DNA of 64,000 nucleotides from Halorussus sp. MSC15.2 (GCF_010747475.1 NZ_VSLZ01000004.1:248001-312000), one strand, 5' to 3'. Shown: positions 42,098-51,965, counted from the first letter of the stretch. Program-made: numbers and translations. The notes: generated by a model not told the origin, from the sequence alone.

Positions 42098-43317
42098 CGG
42101 TGCCCCCCGTCAGAGTGGCCGTCGGTTCGGGGGTCCAGCACGTCCCGGAGCGCGTCGCCGAGCAGGTTGAGCGACACCACGGTGGCGACGAGGAAGCCGA
42201 CCGGCGCGGCGACGCCCCACCACACCAGCGTCGGGAAGTTGTCGTCGTGGATGCTGGTCTCGATGAGGTAGCCCCACGACTGGCTCTGCATCGGGCCGAG
42301 TCCGAGGTACGAGAGCGTGGTCTCGACGATGAGGAGCATCGGAATCTGGAGCGTGACCGCCGTGACCACGGCGTTCGAGACGTTGGGTATCAGGTGACGG
42401 CGCACGACCGCGAGCCGACTGCTCCCGGCGGCCTGCGCGGCCTTGACGTAGGCGGTCTCGCGCTTCTTGAGCGCCTCGCTCCGGACGAGGCGGGCGACCC
42501 CGCCCCAGTTCAACAGGCCGAACACCGCCACCATCAGCAGGAGACTCCCGCCGTAGAGGAACTGAGCGACGAGGTAGACGAAGAACGCGGGGATGACCTG
42601 CTGGAGGTCCACGTACCGCATCAGCACCGAGTCCACCCAGCCGCCGTACTGGGCCGCGACCGACCCGACGACGGTGGCGATGGGGACCAGAATCATGCCG
42701 GAGACGAACGCCAGTTTCAACTCGATTCGCGCGCCCCGCGCGACGAACGCCAGCACGTCCTTGCCGGTGTTGGTCGTACCGAACGGGTGGAGGAACGTCC
42801 CCCAGCACTTACCGTTCGAGAGTGGCCCGCCGCAGACGGTCGTCGCGTACTCCGAGATGCTGGTGCCGACCGGCGGTTGGTAGATGGGGATGCCGTAGCG
42901 CCCTTGGGACGCACCCATCCCCATCGGCGCGGTCTCCGGGTCGCCCAGAATCACCGGACCGACCAGCGCGAACAGGACGAAGAAGGTCAGCCAGCCGAGA
43001 CTGGCGAGCGCGAGACGGTCACGTCGGAGTTGCCGCCAGTAGCGCCGCGTCAACTGTCGGTTGCACGCGAGCGGGACCACCACGTAGCAGGCGAAGGTGG
43101 CCACCCCGACTAGCGAGAACCAGTCGAGCGGGGTCGGCGACCAGTCGGCGACGAGCGCGCCGTCGGCGAGCAGGTAGTCGTACGCGAACGCCGAGACGAG
43201 GACGCCGAGCGCAGCCAGAAAGCCCACCGTCGCAGTGCTCGGCCGGTACTTCGGGCGGTCGATGGACGACCAATCGACCGACTCGAACGTCTCGTAGTCG
43301 CCGGAATCGGCCGCCAC
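42094..43317 (-). CDS. dppC: ABC permease (DppC-like)
   Basis: A 407-residue membrane protein. Three helices near residues 30-130 and the DppC core with the EAA-loop KAAQAAGSSRLAVVRRHLIPNVSNAVV, preceded by KDVLAFVARGARIELKLAFVSG and ended by DALRDVLDPRTDGH. It has a longer periplasmic insertion (about 140-190, CGGPLSNGKCWGTFLHPFGT) than bacterial DppC, with two Cys that could form a disulphide. It forms the channel with DppB, but dppB lies on the opposite strand across 237 bases. Confidence 0.88.
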   Translation of the reverse strand: MAADSGDYETFESVDWSSIDRPKYRPSTATVGFLAALGVLVSAFAYDYLLADGALVADWSPTPLDWFSLVGVATFACYVVVPLACNRQLTRRYWRQLRRDRLALASLGWLTFFVLFALVGPVILGDPETAPMGMGASQGRYGIPIYQPPVGTSISEYATTVCGGPLSNGKCWGTFLHPFGTTNTGKDVLAFVARGARIELKLAFVSGMILVPIATVVGSVAAQYGGWVDSVLMRYVDLQQVIPAFFVYLVAQFLYGGSLLLMVAVFGLLNWGGVARLVRSEALKKRETAYVKAAQAAGSSRLAVVRRHLIPNVSNAVVTAVTLQIPMLLIVETTLSYLGLGPMQSQSWGYLIETSIHDDNFPTLVWWGVAAPVGFLVATVVSLNLLGDALRDVLDPRTDGHSDGGHR

Positions 43318-43554
43318 GGACTATCTCGCCTCCCGACGTCGGCCCGACGGCCGCCGTGATACGTGCGCTGACATTTGGTTTGCGAAGTCATAGCAAAATT
43401 ACTAAAACGTTTGGATTGGTGTCGGTCTCGGGCGTTTCGTCGAGACAGAGACGACACGAATCGACATCGCGACACGGTCCGGAGACTCGGCCGGCGACCA
43501 GTTCGTATCAAGACAGTAAAATTTAACAGGACAGTGTGAGATTCACAGCCAAAC
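43318..43554. promoter_or_regulatory. Divergent promoter region of dppC and dppB
   Basis: 237 bases between the divergent permease genes. AGTAAAATTTAACAGG at 43515-43530 is an AT-rich TATA-like box 25-40 bases before the dppB GTG. For dppC the reverse strand carries TTTTAGTAATTTTGC at about 43392-43406. No inverted repeat stands out. Confidence 0.45.
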
Positions 43555-44544
43555 GTGAACGATACGCACTGGTTCCTCGCCAAGCGGGTGGCGTGGACGA
43601 TGTTCGCCGCCTACCTGATACTCTCGGGCGCGTTCTTCGTCTTCGCGTACACGCCGGACCCGAACAAGGCGCTGGTCTCGTTCGGTGCCGCGAACCCGGA
43701 GGACCCGGAAAACATGTCCGAGAACTCTCAGCAAGCGGTCGAAGCCTACGAGGAGGCCCGAAACTACGACGAACCCGTCCTCCAGCGGTACGGCAGATGG
43801 ATGGTGAGTTACGCTACGTTCGACTGGGGGACGTCTCGGACGACGGGCCAACCGGTGACGGACGCGCTCGCCGAGCGGATTCCCGTCACGCTCGTCTACC
43901 TCGTGCCCGCGGTGGTCCTCTCGACGCTGCTCGGCGTCGGCGTGGGACTGGTCTCCGCGATGAACCCGAACGGCGTCGTCGACCGTGTGAGCGCGGCGCT
44001 GAGTTACGTCGGTCTGGGCGTGCCGGGGTTCGTCCTCGGCGAACTCCTGCTGGTCGTGTCCATCATGGAGTTCTCGTGGTACCGGGCGTACTACGACACG
44101 CGGTTCGGTCTCTGGACCCCAGAGAACCTCGCGTCGCTCGCGCTCCCGTCGTTCGTGGTCGCACTCAACCTGCTCGCGGCGCAGGCCAGATACGCCCGCG
44201 CGGAGTCCCGGGAGTACCTCCCCGCGGAGTTCGTCAAGACGCTCCGCGCCAGCGGTGCCGACGCCCGGACCGTCGGGCGACACGTCCTCCGGAACGCCGC
44301 GCTCCCGCTGATGACGGTGTTCTTCGCCGAACTGCTCACCGTCCTCTTCCTGACCGTCTACGTCATCGAGGTCGTGTTCCGGATTCCGGGCGTCGGCGAC
44401 TTGGCGTATCAGGCCATCCAGCGCCGGGACGTCGCGACGATTCTGGCGACCACGCTCCTCCCGGCGTTCGTCGCGCTTTCGGGCAACCTGCTACAGGACT
44501 TCGCGTACACCCTACTCGACCCACGAGTCGGTGACGACACGTAA
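43555..44544 (+). CDS. dppB: ABC permease (DppB-like), divergent from its partners
   Basis: A 329-residue permease starting at GTG 43555 (MNDTHWFLAKRVAWTMFAAYLI). It has the DppB layout: first helix, a large external loop carrying PENMSENSQQAVEAYEEARNY and the typical FDWGTS, then RIPVTLVYLVPAVVLSTLLGVGVGLVSA and the EAA-loop KTLRASGADARTVGRHVLRNAALPLMTV, ending GNLLQDFAYTLLDPR. Normally dppB precedes dppC in one operon; here it is alone on the opposite strand. Confidence 0.88.
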   Translation: MNDTHWFLAKRVAWTMFAAYLILSGAFFVFAYTPDPNKALVSFGAANPEDPENMSENSQQAVEAYEEARNYDEPVLQRYGRWMVSYATFDWGTSRTTGQPVTDALAERIPVTLVYLVPAVVLSTLLGVGVGLVSAMNPNGVVDRVSAALSYVGLGVPGFVLGELLLVVSIMEFSWYRAYYDTRFGLWTPENLASLALPSFVVALNLLAAQARYARAESREYLPAEFVKTLRASGADARTVGRHVLRNAALPLMTVFFAELLTVLFLTVYVIEVVFRIPGVGDLAYQAIQRRDVATILATTLLPAFVALSGNLLQDFAYTLLDPRVGDDT

Positions 44545-44558
44545 CGCGAGAAGAGCGC

Positions 44559-45149
44559 TCAGGCCGCTTTCTTCAGTTCCTCGTACTGCTCTTCGAACCG
44601 CTCCTGACAGGACGAACAGCAGAACTGGTAGAGTTCCCCGTCGATGCGGGAGGATTCGCCCTCGCTGGTGACGGTGTTACCGCACTCGTCGCACTCCAGC
44701 GCGAACTCGACGCCGCGGGGTTCCGGATGCCACGCCGAGTCGGTGAGCAGTCGCACGTCGTACTCCCGGACGGCGTCGGTGTCCACCGCGCTCGACAGCA
44801 GCGGTTCGATAGCGCCGTTCCGGAGTCGAGCGTGGAAGACGACGTTCCCGTCGGCGGTCACGAAGAGGTGCTCGACCCCGTCGATGTCCTCGACGTCGCT
44901 GCGAACCTCCGAGACCCGCCCGGGTTCGACGTGGAGGTCCACGAGGACCGCGACGCCCTCCGAGAGGCGCGAGCGGTCGAGGTCCACGGTGAACCGGCGG
45001 ACGACGCCGAGTTCCTTGAGGCGGTCGATGCGGTCCGAGACCGTCGGCGGCGAGAGGTCCACCGCGTCGGCGATTTCGTTGTACGGTCGGCGAGCGTCGG
45101 CCACCAGCAGTTGCAGTATTTCGAGGTCGGTTTCGTCGAGTTCGCGCAT
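44559..45149 (-). CDS. Lrp/AsnC regulator with TRASH metal domain
   Basis: A 196-residue protein starting MRELDETDLEILQLLVADARR at 45149; upstream in-frame sequence is rejected because it is Pro/Arg-rich and has no domain. Residues 1-60 are the AsnC-type helix-turn-helix (DAVDLSPPTVSDRIDRLKELGVV), followed by a RAM-like alpha/beta part. The last 45 residues are a TRASH domain (LECDECGNTV ... QFCCSSCQERFEE) with five Cys for metal binding. Proteins of this type in Halobacterium respond to copper and act on a Cu-exporting ATPase; CopA (6590) is a natural target. Confidence 0.85.
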   Translation of the reverse strand: MRELDETDLEILQLLVADARRPYNEIADAVDLSPPTVSDRIDRLKELGVVRRFTVDLDRSRLSEGVAVLVDLHVEPGRVSEVRSDVEDIDGVEHLFVTADGNVVFHARLRNGAIEPLLSSAVDTDAVREYDVRLLTDSAWHPEPRGVEFALECDECGNTVTSEGESSRIDGELYQFCCSSCQERFEEQYEELKKAA

Positions 45150-45309
45150 TACTGAATGGATTGTCAGGCCAACGTAGAAACACTTTTCGTCATCTTCCGA
45201 CAGTTCGTGTGAATCGAGCGCAAACCGAGGTCGGGTCGGCACGCCTTCACCGTCCTCGTGGGGGGACCGACCGTAACCGTCCGAATCGGGTCCCCGTGAT
45301 GGGGCGGGG

Positions 45310-46356
45310 TCAGTCGGCTTGCACCGATTGACGCTCTTCACGGGCCTGCTCGATTCGCTCGCGCACGTCCACCGTCCGGCCGGTCTCGGCCGCCTCGTAG
45401 GCCGACTCGGTGAGCGCGGTCACTCGTAGCCCGAACGACCCCGGGACCGCGGGTTCGGTCCCGGCTTCGGACGCGCGGACGAAGTCCGAGAGTTTGCGCC
45501 GCGTGAGCGTCTCGAAATCGCGGTCGCCCGCCACCTCGCCCTCGTAGGTCACGCCGTCCTCGTAGACCGTGAGTCCGCCGTCCTCGTAGCGGACGTGACC
45601 CTCGGTGCCCCAGACGACCATCCCCTCGTCGGGTTCCCCGTTAGTCCCATCGCCGACCACGCCGACGCTGGCTGTGACGGGGGCGTCGCCGCCCTCGCGG
45701 TCCAGCGTGAGCGCCAGCGCGGAGTTCACGTCCACGGTCTCGCCGCGGTCGTCGGTGACTGCCGCCACCGTCCGGGGTTCGGCGTCGAGGGTCCAGAGCA
45801 GCGCGTCGAGTAGGTGGCTCCCCGAGTCGTAGAGTTGGCCGCCGCCCGAGAGACCGGGGTCGGTGCGCCACGACCCGCGCTGAATCGCTATCCAGTCCTG
45901 TCCGAGGTAGGCGTTTGCGGCGTGAATCTCGCCGAGGCGCCCCGACGAGACGATTCGCTTGAGTTCCCGAAAGAGGGGGTCGAAGTGGCGCTGATAGCCG
46001 ACCTGCAGGACGCGGCCGCGTTCGTCCGCGGCGGCCACGAGGTCCACCGCGTTCTCGATGCCGGTGACCATCGGCTTTTCGAGGAACACGTCCGCACCCG
46101 CCGCGAAGCAGTCCATCGCCTGCTCGTAGTGGAGGGTGTGGGGCGTGACGACGTTCACCGCGTCGAGGTCGTGGTCGGCCAACATCTGCTCGTGGGTCTC
46201 GTAGGTCGGTGCGCCGTACTCTCCGGCGAACGCCTCGCGCGCGCCCTCGGACACGTCCGCGCCAGCGACGACTTCCACGTCGTCCATCTCGTCGTACAGT
46301 CCCAGTTCGATGTTTCCGAGTCCACCCAGTCCGATAGCTCCCAGTCGAAGTGCCAT
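45310..46356 (-). CDS. Gfo/Idh/MocA-family oxidoreductase
   Basis: A 348-residue protein: LRLGAIGLGGLGNIELGLYDEM (Rossmann loop), NVVTPHTLHYEQAMDCFAAGADVFLEKPMV (the EKP motif with catalytic Lys), and GGGQLYDSGSHLLDALLWTL in the C-terminal substrate domain. It acts as an NAD(P)-dependent sugar or polyol dehydrogenase; the sugar is unknown. It is a single gene between the TRASH regulator and a membrane protein; two glycosyltransferases nearby suggest a sugar-modification theme. Confidence 0.88.
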   Translation of the reverse strand: MALRLGAIGLGGLGNIELGLYDEMDDVEVVAGADVSEGAREAFAGEYGAPTYETHEQMLADHDLDAVNVVTPHTLHYEQAMDCFAAGADVFLEKPMVTGIENAVDLVAAADERGRVLQVGYQRHFDPLFRELKRIVSSGRLGEIHAANAYLGQDWIAIQRGSWRTDPGLSGGGQLYDSGSHLLDALLWTLDAEPRTVAAVTDDRGETVDVNSALALTLDREGGDAPVTASVGVVGDGTNGEPDEGMVVWGTEGHVRYEDGGLTVYEDGVTYEGEVAGDRDFETLTRRKLSDFVRASEAGTEPAVPGSFGLRVTALTESAYEAAETGRTVDVRERIEQAREERQSVQAD

Positions 46357-46416
46357 ACCACGGCCGAGGAGTTATTCAATGTAAACCCGTCGGTTCAACT
46401 TCGTCCCTCGGACGTG

Positions 46417-48573
46417 TCAGAGCCAGTCCGGCGGGCGTTTCGGCTTCGGGAAGGCCTCAGGAGGGACTTCGTGGACCCTGACCGACTCCTCCCGAAGGCG
46501 GTCGAGTTGCGGCGAGCGCACCTCGTCGTCGCCCGGTACCAGAACGTGGAGTTGCTCGTTCGATTCGAGTTGCTCCCGCTTTTCGACCACCTCGCGGAGC
46601 GTCTCGTCGTCAACCGTGACCGCAGTCACGATTTGAACGACGACGTCCGTCCCCCGCAGGACGCCGAAGAGTCGGCCCACGCCCGACCCGAGGGAGCCGA
46701 ACCGGATTTCGTCCAGGTCCGGGTTGACGATATCGGTATCGGGGCGGACGACGTACTGGACGTACTGTTCGAAGTTGACCTCCCAAAACCGGCGTCGGGA
46801 CCGCCGCTGCACGCGCTCTATCGTATCTCTCATGCCGTAGACGACGTCCGCGTCGTAGCCGAGTTCACCGAAGGCCTCGTCTTCGGTGAGACCGGGTCCG
46901 TCGACGAGGAAGGCAACCGCCTCGTCTTCGAGGGGGTCGTAGTCGTAATCGACCTCCGGTTCGGTGGTGAGTCGGTCGCAGATGTCGTCCACGAGGCGGT
47001 AGTAGCCGTAGTTTCGGACACTAGCGAACAACCGCCCGCCGTCGACGGCGCCATCGCCGTCGGTAACGTCGTCCTCACCGTCGGCGGCGAAGTACGTCAA
47101 CTGCAGCAGGTCGAGTATCAGGCTCTCCGGAGCGACGAACCCCGCCCCGTCGTCGTCAGCCCGGTACAGTAACTTTTCGTAGTATCGCCGGACAGTGGTG
47201 AAAATCCGGTCACCGTCGTCGGGGTTGTCGGTGAGGAGCGTCCCGACTAGTCGGCGGTGGTGCTGGTGCCAGTCGGCGAACGAGTACGGGACCGCTCCGG
47301 ACTCGGGACCGGTCGCCGCGTCCGATTCAAGGAGGTCGCTCGACCCGCGGAGGAGTTGGTCGAGCGTCTGGTCGTACACGTCCGACGGCGTCTCGCGTCC
47401 GTCGGTCGCCGCGCGCTCGTCCACGAGACCGGACGAGTGGGTCAAAATCCGGTCGGCGAGTCTGTCGTACTCCTCTTCCGGGACCGTCCCGCTGACGTCG
47501 GCCGTCCAGTCGGCCGACCGCTCGGCGAGTTTCTCGGCGAGTATCGGACTGCCGCGGTCGAACTTCCATCGCGCGAGGAGCAGCGCCGCGTCCACGGCGT
47601 CCTCGCGTCCGGACGCCGAGGGGAAGTCGGCGTCCGCCGTGACGATATCGCCGAGCGCGCCGTGTGCCGCGCCAGCGAGGGAGTTACGCGCCTCACTGCC
47701 GAGGAGCGAGACCCAGAACAGCGTGGCGACCAACGTGTGTCCGGCGTCGTCCGCCCGCTCTGCGTACGCAGTGACCGCCAGCGTCGGGAGGTGGTCCGCG
47801 ACCGGTCGCTCGAACCACTCGACGACGCCCTCGGCGGTCTCGACCGACACGTCCCCGGTAGCCGGGACGCGCGAGGCGTCGAAGTCGTCGCTCTCGAACG
47901 CTCGGCGGAGTTCCGCGAAGAGACGGGTCGCGTAGCAGTTAGCGACCTTCGGAGCGACAACTTCGCCGTCTGCGAGTTCGGACTCGACCTGCTCGGCCAC
48001 GGGGTCGAGCGAGTGGGAGTCCGTGAACGGCTGGAGGGGTGGCTTCCCGTTGGCGAACACCGCATCGAGGTAATCCTCCACGGCGGCGACCGGACGGCTG
48101 AACTTCAGCCCGTAGGTGAGGACCAGCAGGAGCGAGAAGATGGCCGCCGCGGCGAGACCGGCCGCGACGGCCACGGCGACGCCGAGAGCGAGCGTGGTCT
48201 CCTCGGGAGCGTTGTAGAGGACCCAGAGGTCGAGACCGATAGAGAGGACGAACAGGAGGAACACGAGGTTGAACACGGGGTGACGTATCAACCCGTACAA
48301 CAGCGCCGAGGAGTAGCGCTGGGAGAGCAGTTGGAGCATCACCAGACCGACCGAGAACACGATTCCCAGCACCGCCGCTTGCCCGGTCGCCAGCCGACCG
48401 AGCACGTCTCCCGCGTTGGGTGAGGGCGCGCCGAAGGGGTAGAAGCCGAGGTGAGTAGCGAGGACCGTGGCGGCGACGAACGCCGCGACGACGCCGGCAC
48501 CGCCGAGGAGCCACCGCGCGCGTCTGGTCGCCACCCAGTGGAGGTCCGCGAACGTGTGCCGTAGGTATCCCAT
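46417..48573 (-). CDS. Large membrane protein, DUF2254-like N-terminus
   Basis: A 718-residue protein starting MGYLRHTFADLHWVATRRAR at 48573. Four hydrophobic helices occupy about residues 24-165 with AVLGIVFSVGLVMLQLLSQRYSSALL between them, reminiscent of DUF2254 membrane proteins. The remaining 550 residues are soluble and helical, with no enzyme motif. A charged C-terminus ends FPKPKRPPDWL. The similarity to DUF2254 is by eye and uncertain. Confidence 0.65.
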   Translation of the reverse strand: MGYLRHTFADLHWVATRRARWLLGGAGVVAAFVAATVLATHLGFYPFGAPSPNAGDVLGRLATGQAAVLGIVFSVGLVMLQLLSQRYSSALLYGLIRHPVFNLVFLLFVLSIGLDLWVLYNAPEETTLALGVAVAVAAGLAAAAIFSLLLVLTYGLKFSRPVAAVEDYLDAVFANGKPPLQPFTDSHSLDPVAEQVESELADGEVVAPKVANCYATRLFAELRRAFESDDFDASRVPATGDVSVETAEGVVEWFERPVADHLPTLAVTAYAERADDAGHTLVATLFWVSLLGSEARNSLAGAAHGALGDIVTADADFPSASGREDAVDAALLLARWKFDRGSPILAEKLAERSADWTADVSGTVPEEEYDRLADRILTHSSGLVDERAATDGRETPSDVYDQTLDQLLRGSSDLLESDAATGPESGAVPYSFADWHQHHRRLVGTLLTDNPDDGDRIFTTVRRYYEKLLYRADDDGAGFVAPESLILDLLQLTYFAADGEDDVTDGDGAVDGGRLFASVRNYGYYRLVDDICDRLTTEPEVDYDYDPLEDEAVAFLVDGPGLTEDEAFGELGYDADVVYGMRDTIERVQRRSRRRFWEVNFEQYVQYVVRPDTDIVNPDLDEIRFGSLGSGVGRLFGVLRGTDVVVQIVTAVTVDDETLREVVEKREQLESNEQLHVLVPGDDEVRSPQLDRLREESVRVHEVPPEAFPKPKRPPDWL

Positions 48574-48819
48574 GTCTGTGGCGAGCCAACACCGAGTCAA
48601 CTATCTTTCCATCTATCACACCGTCGTCGGATTCCACCGGGAGTCGTCTGGACCGTTCGTGGGCCGAGAGACCACCGTCACGGCCGTCGAGAGGTCCCGT
48701 CACTTTCCGACAATACGTTTGTCGGCTTACAGTCGCTCCTACCCGGCCGATGACGTGTTTCTCTCCGCCCAGAATACCTAACTTCGGCCGACCCCTCCTT
48801 GTTACAGGAGAGCGATACG

Positions 48820-50037
48820 ATGGGGGAAATTGCAGTTATCCATATGGATTTGATGTCGAAAGGTGGCGGCGAAGCGGTGGCCATGAACGTCCTCGAAGCG
48901 CTGCAGGAGGACCACGACGTGACGGTGCTGACGCTGACCGACCCCGACCTCCGCGAACTCAACGACTACTTCGACACCGACGTGGACGTTCGGGACCTGC
49001 GTGTCGAGCGAGCGGGGTACCTCGCTCCGTGGCTGAACCGGCAGTTGGGACTGAAGTACTACGTCCTTCAGAACGCCCTGCTCGGACGCTACGCCCGGCG
49101 TCGGAGCGACGACTTCGACCTGTTGGTCAGCACTATCAACGAACTCGGTCTCGAATCGAACTCGGTCCAGTACGTCCACTTCCCGTTCGACTGGACCGTG
49201 AGTTGCGAGGAGCGCGAACACATCTTCCACCCGACCGTCGAGGAGGACTCGTTCCACGAGCGACTCGCGACCCGCGTCGCGAGCGTCGAACGCGAGGACA
49301 TCCAGCAGAACACGCTGCTGGCCAACTCCGACTGGACCGCCGACGTGGTCGAGGACGCGTACGGCACCCGGCCGCGAGTCCTCCACCCGCCCATCGACAC
49401 CCGCGAGTTCGAGGACCGACCGTGGGACGAACGCGAGGACGGCATCGTGACGGTGGGTCGCATCGAGCGGAGCAAGCGAATCAAAGAGCTAATTCGAATC
49501 ACCGACGGCGTCCGCGAGCGAGGCCACGACACTCACCTCCACGTCATCGGCCCGACGGTGGACGAGGAGTACCGGGAGGAGGTCGAGGCGATGGCCGCGA
49601 GTCGGGAGTACGTGGAACTGGAGGGCGAGGTCCCACGCGAGCAACTGGTCGAGCGCATCTGCACCCACAAGTACGGCGTCCACGGCAAGCAGTACGAGCA
49701 CTTCGGGATGGCAGTGGCCGAACTCGCGGCGGGCGGCACGATTCCGTTCGTACCGAACGACGGCGGGCAGCACGCCATCGTCAACGACCGCGAGCAGCTG
49801 CTGTACGAGAGCGTCGCGGACGCCCGAGAGAAGATTTCGACGGTGGCGGCCGACCCGGACCTCCAGCGGGACCTCCGGGAACCGATGGGACCGCGCGCGA
49901 TTCGCCGCCGGTTCGGCCGCGAGCGGTTCCAGCACCAGATTCGGCGCATCGTCGCCGACGCGCTCGACCGGCCGAGCGCCAGCGTCTCGGGAACCTCCGC
50001 CGACGCTCCGGCCGAGCGACCGGCGAGCGGGGACTGA
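48820..50037 (+). CDS. GT-B glycosyltransferase (GT4-like)
   Basis: A 405-residue protein starting MGEIAVIHMDLMSKGGGEAVAMNVLEAL, ATG 48820 with CAGGAG nine bases before. It has YVHFPFDW (ALG11-like), LLANSDWTADVV, the sugar-nucleotide domain VGRIERSKRIKELIRITDGV, and EHFGMAVAELAAGGTIPFVPNDGG (the E-x7-E motif). It transfers a sugar from a nucleotide donor, probably in lipid-linked glycan or S-layer glycosylation; acceptor unknown. It converges with a second glycosyltransferase. Confidence 0.85.
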   Translation: MGEIAVIHMDLMSKGGGEAVAMNVLEALQEDHDVTVLTLTDPDLRELNDYFDTDVDVRDLRVERAGYLAPWLNRQLGLKYYVLQNALLGRYARRRSDDFDLLVSTINELGLESNSVQYVHFPFDWTVSCEEREHIFHPTVEEDSFHERLATRVASVEREDIQQNTLLANSDWTADVVEDAYGTRPRVLHPPIDTREFEDRPWDEREDGIVTVGRIERSKRIKELIRITDGVRERGHDTHLHVIGPTVDEEYREEVEAMAASREYVELEGEVPREQLVERICTHKYGVHGKQYEHFGMAVAELAAGGTIPFVPNDGGQHAIVNDREQLLYESVADAREKISTVAADPDLQRDLREPMGPRAIRRRFGRERFQHQIRRIVADALDRPSASVSGTSADAPAERPASGD

Positions 50038-50049
50038 GCGAACGAGCGA

Positions 50050-51363
50050 CTACGCTATTTCCCGATACTCCGCCGCTATGGCGTCGGCGGTCCGGTCCCA
50101 CGCGTAATTTTCACGGGCGTGTTCCCGGCAGGCGCGACCCGCGGCGTCCCGGCGGGCGGGCGCGAGGTCGGCCCACGCCGCCATCCGGTCGGCCAGCGAG
50201 TCCGGCGCGACCGATTCGACGACCATCTCGGTCGGGACTCGGGGGTCCTCACGGAGTCCCGACAGAATCTCGGTCGTGCCGCCGACCGGGGTGGCGACGA
50301 CCGGGGTCCCAGACGCGAGGGCTTCGAGCGTCGCGAGACCGAACCCCTCCAATCGCCGGGTCGGCAGGACGAAGCAGTCCGCCGTGGCGTAAGCGCCGGG
50401 CAAGTCCTCGTCGGGGACGTAGCCCAGAAAGGTCACGCGGTCGGCGACGCCGAGGTCGGCCGCCGTTCGCTCCAACTCCTCGCGCAGGGGCCCGTCGCCA
50501 GCGACGTGGAGGTGAACGTCGGGTCGCTCGCGAGCGACGCGGGCGAACGCCCGCAGGAGCATCCCGTGGCCCATTCTGGGCGAGAGACGGCGGACCGTCA
50601 GGAAGTCGGTCGCGACGTCCCCGCCCTCGGACTCCACCGCGGCCGATATCGCGCGCTCGGCGGACGTCTCCGGAGTGGACGAGTACGTGGGGACCGATTC
50701 GCTCGCACCGACTGACTCGCCACTGTTTGCCGACCGCATCGAGTCGTAGACGCCGGCGTCCGGCCGGTAGCGCTCGGCGTCCACGCCGCCGGGGACGACG
50801 ACGGGGTCGGCCACCGGACCGTGGACCTCGCGGAGTTTCCCGGCCATGAACTCGCTGAGCGCGAGGACCCGCTCGCAGGAGGCGAGGGTGGACCGCTCGA
50901 TTCGCCGGCGGAGCGCGGCGTTCAGTCCGCGGCGCGGGCCGGAGACGGTATCGGCGTGACCCGCGCGGATGCGGTACTCGGTCGGCCACGGACTGTGGAA
51001 GGTCGCGCTTCGGGGAACATCTTCGGGGACGAGCAGGTCGGCGAGTAGGTCGGTCACGGTGCCCTGAAGGCTCACGAGGTCGGGGTCGGGCAGAGCGTCG
51101 AAGTGGTCGCGGACGGCCCGGACCGCACCGGGGAGTCGGGCCGCGATTTCGGGCGCGGAGCGCTCGGCCACGTCGAGGTCGTATCGCGCGACTCGGACGC
51201 CTGAAACCGTCTCGCGGGCGGGCACGTCGCCCCGGCGGCGCGTGAGGACCGACACGTCGTGACCCCGGTCGGCGAGTCGCTTCGTCGTCTCGTAGACGTA
51301 CCGGCCCGTCCCGCCGGAACCGGGGTCGGGGTAGAAGTCGTGTGCGGCGACGAGGACGCGCAT
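50050..51363 (-). CDS. GT4-family glycosyltransferase
   Basis: A 437-residue protein: MRVLVAAHDFYPDPGSGGTGRYVYETTKRLADRGHDVSVLTRR (acceptor domain with the PxxGG loop), VVPGGVDAERY, TVRRLSPRMGHGMLLRAFA, and LEGFGLATLEALASGTPVVATPVGG with the E-x7-E retaining-glycosyltransferase motif. An Asp/Ser insertion of about 40 residues (GESVGASESVPTYSSTPE) sits between the two domains. It is convergent with the GT at 48820. Likely glycan assembly at the cytoplasmic face. Confidence 0.9.
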   Translation of the reverse strand: MRVLVAAHDFYPDPGSGGTGRYVYETTKRLADRGHDVSVLTRRRGDVPARETVSGVRVARYDLDVAERSAPEIAARLPGAVRAVRDHFDALPDPDLVSLQGTVTDLLADLLVPEDVPRSATFHSPWPTEYRIRAGHADTVSGPRRGLNAALRRRIERSTLASCERVLALSEFMAGKLREVHGPVADPVVVPGGVDAERYRPDAGVYDSMRSANSGESVGASESVPTYSSTPETSAERAISAAVESEGGDVATDFLTVRRLSPRMGHGMLLRAFARVARERPDVHLHVAGDGPLREELERTAADLGVADRVTFLGYVPDEDLPGAYATADCFVLPTRRLEGFGLATLEALASGTPVVATPVGGTTEILSGLREDPRVPTEMVVESVAPDSLADRMAAWADLAPARRDAAGRACREHARENYAWDRTADAIAAEYREIA

Positions 51364-51464
51364 GGCGGAGCGACGACGGAGACGGACAAATGCCCGACGG
51401 CCGGAACGCGTCGTTCGACCGCCCGTTGAGATAATTTAAGAGGCGCGGGCGAGACGCGTCGGTC

Positions 51465-51965
51465 ATGATAGAGTCCCCGAAGCGAACCGCGTTCGAAGCG
51501 CTCCCGGTGGCGGCGATTCTGCTGTTCTGGAACCTGCTCGCCGGAATCGCGCACTTCCAAGGCGTCGGCGGGCCGGTGAGCGCTGCCGGCGTCGTCATGG
51601 CCGCGCTATACGTCACGGTCCGCGGCGTGTCGCTCGCGGCGGAGGTCATTCCGCCCGCGACGGCCGACGTGAGAAGGAGCCTCTACGAGAACGCCCGACT
51701 CGCGGTCCCCGCGGGAGCGTGGTTCGTCGCCGCGATGGCGGTCGGTGCAGTCGAGGCCCACATCGACGAGTTTACGTGGGTCATCTCGTCGGTCGAGACG
51801 GCGCTGGCGGGCGCGGGTCTCGGGGTCGTCGGCCTCTACGCCGTCGCCGCGGGACACTCGGCGCTCGGCGGCGCGAACGCCGGAAGTGGCGGTCGCACAC
51901 TCACGGGAGACGAGAGTTCGACCCGCGACGAACCCGCGACGGACGGCGCGTCGGGCGACGACTGA
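51465..51965 (+). CDS. Four-helix membrane protein
   Basis: A 166-residue protein with hydrophobic stretches at about residues 13-30, 38-56, 75-95 and 105-130, and an acidic, Ser/Thr-rich C-terminal tail (TLTGDESSTRDEPATDG). AACAAATG-free upstream sequence is AT-poor except TAATTTAAG at about 51432-51440, a TATA-like box. No domain is recognised. Confidence 0.65.
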   Translation: MIESPKRTAFEALPVAAILLFWNLLAGIAHFQGVGGPVSAAGVVMAALYVTVRGVSLAAEVIPPATADVRRSLYENARLAVPAGAWFVAAMAVGAVEAHIDEFTWVISSVETALAGAGLGVVGLYAVAAGHSALGGANAGSGGRTLTGDESSTRDEPATDGASGDD

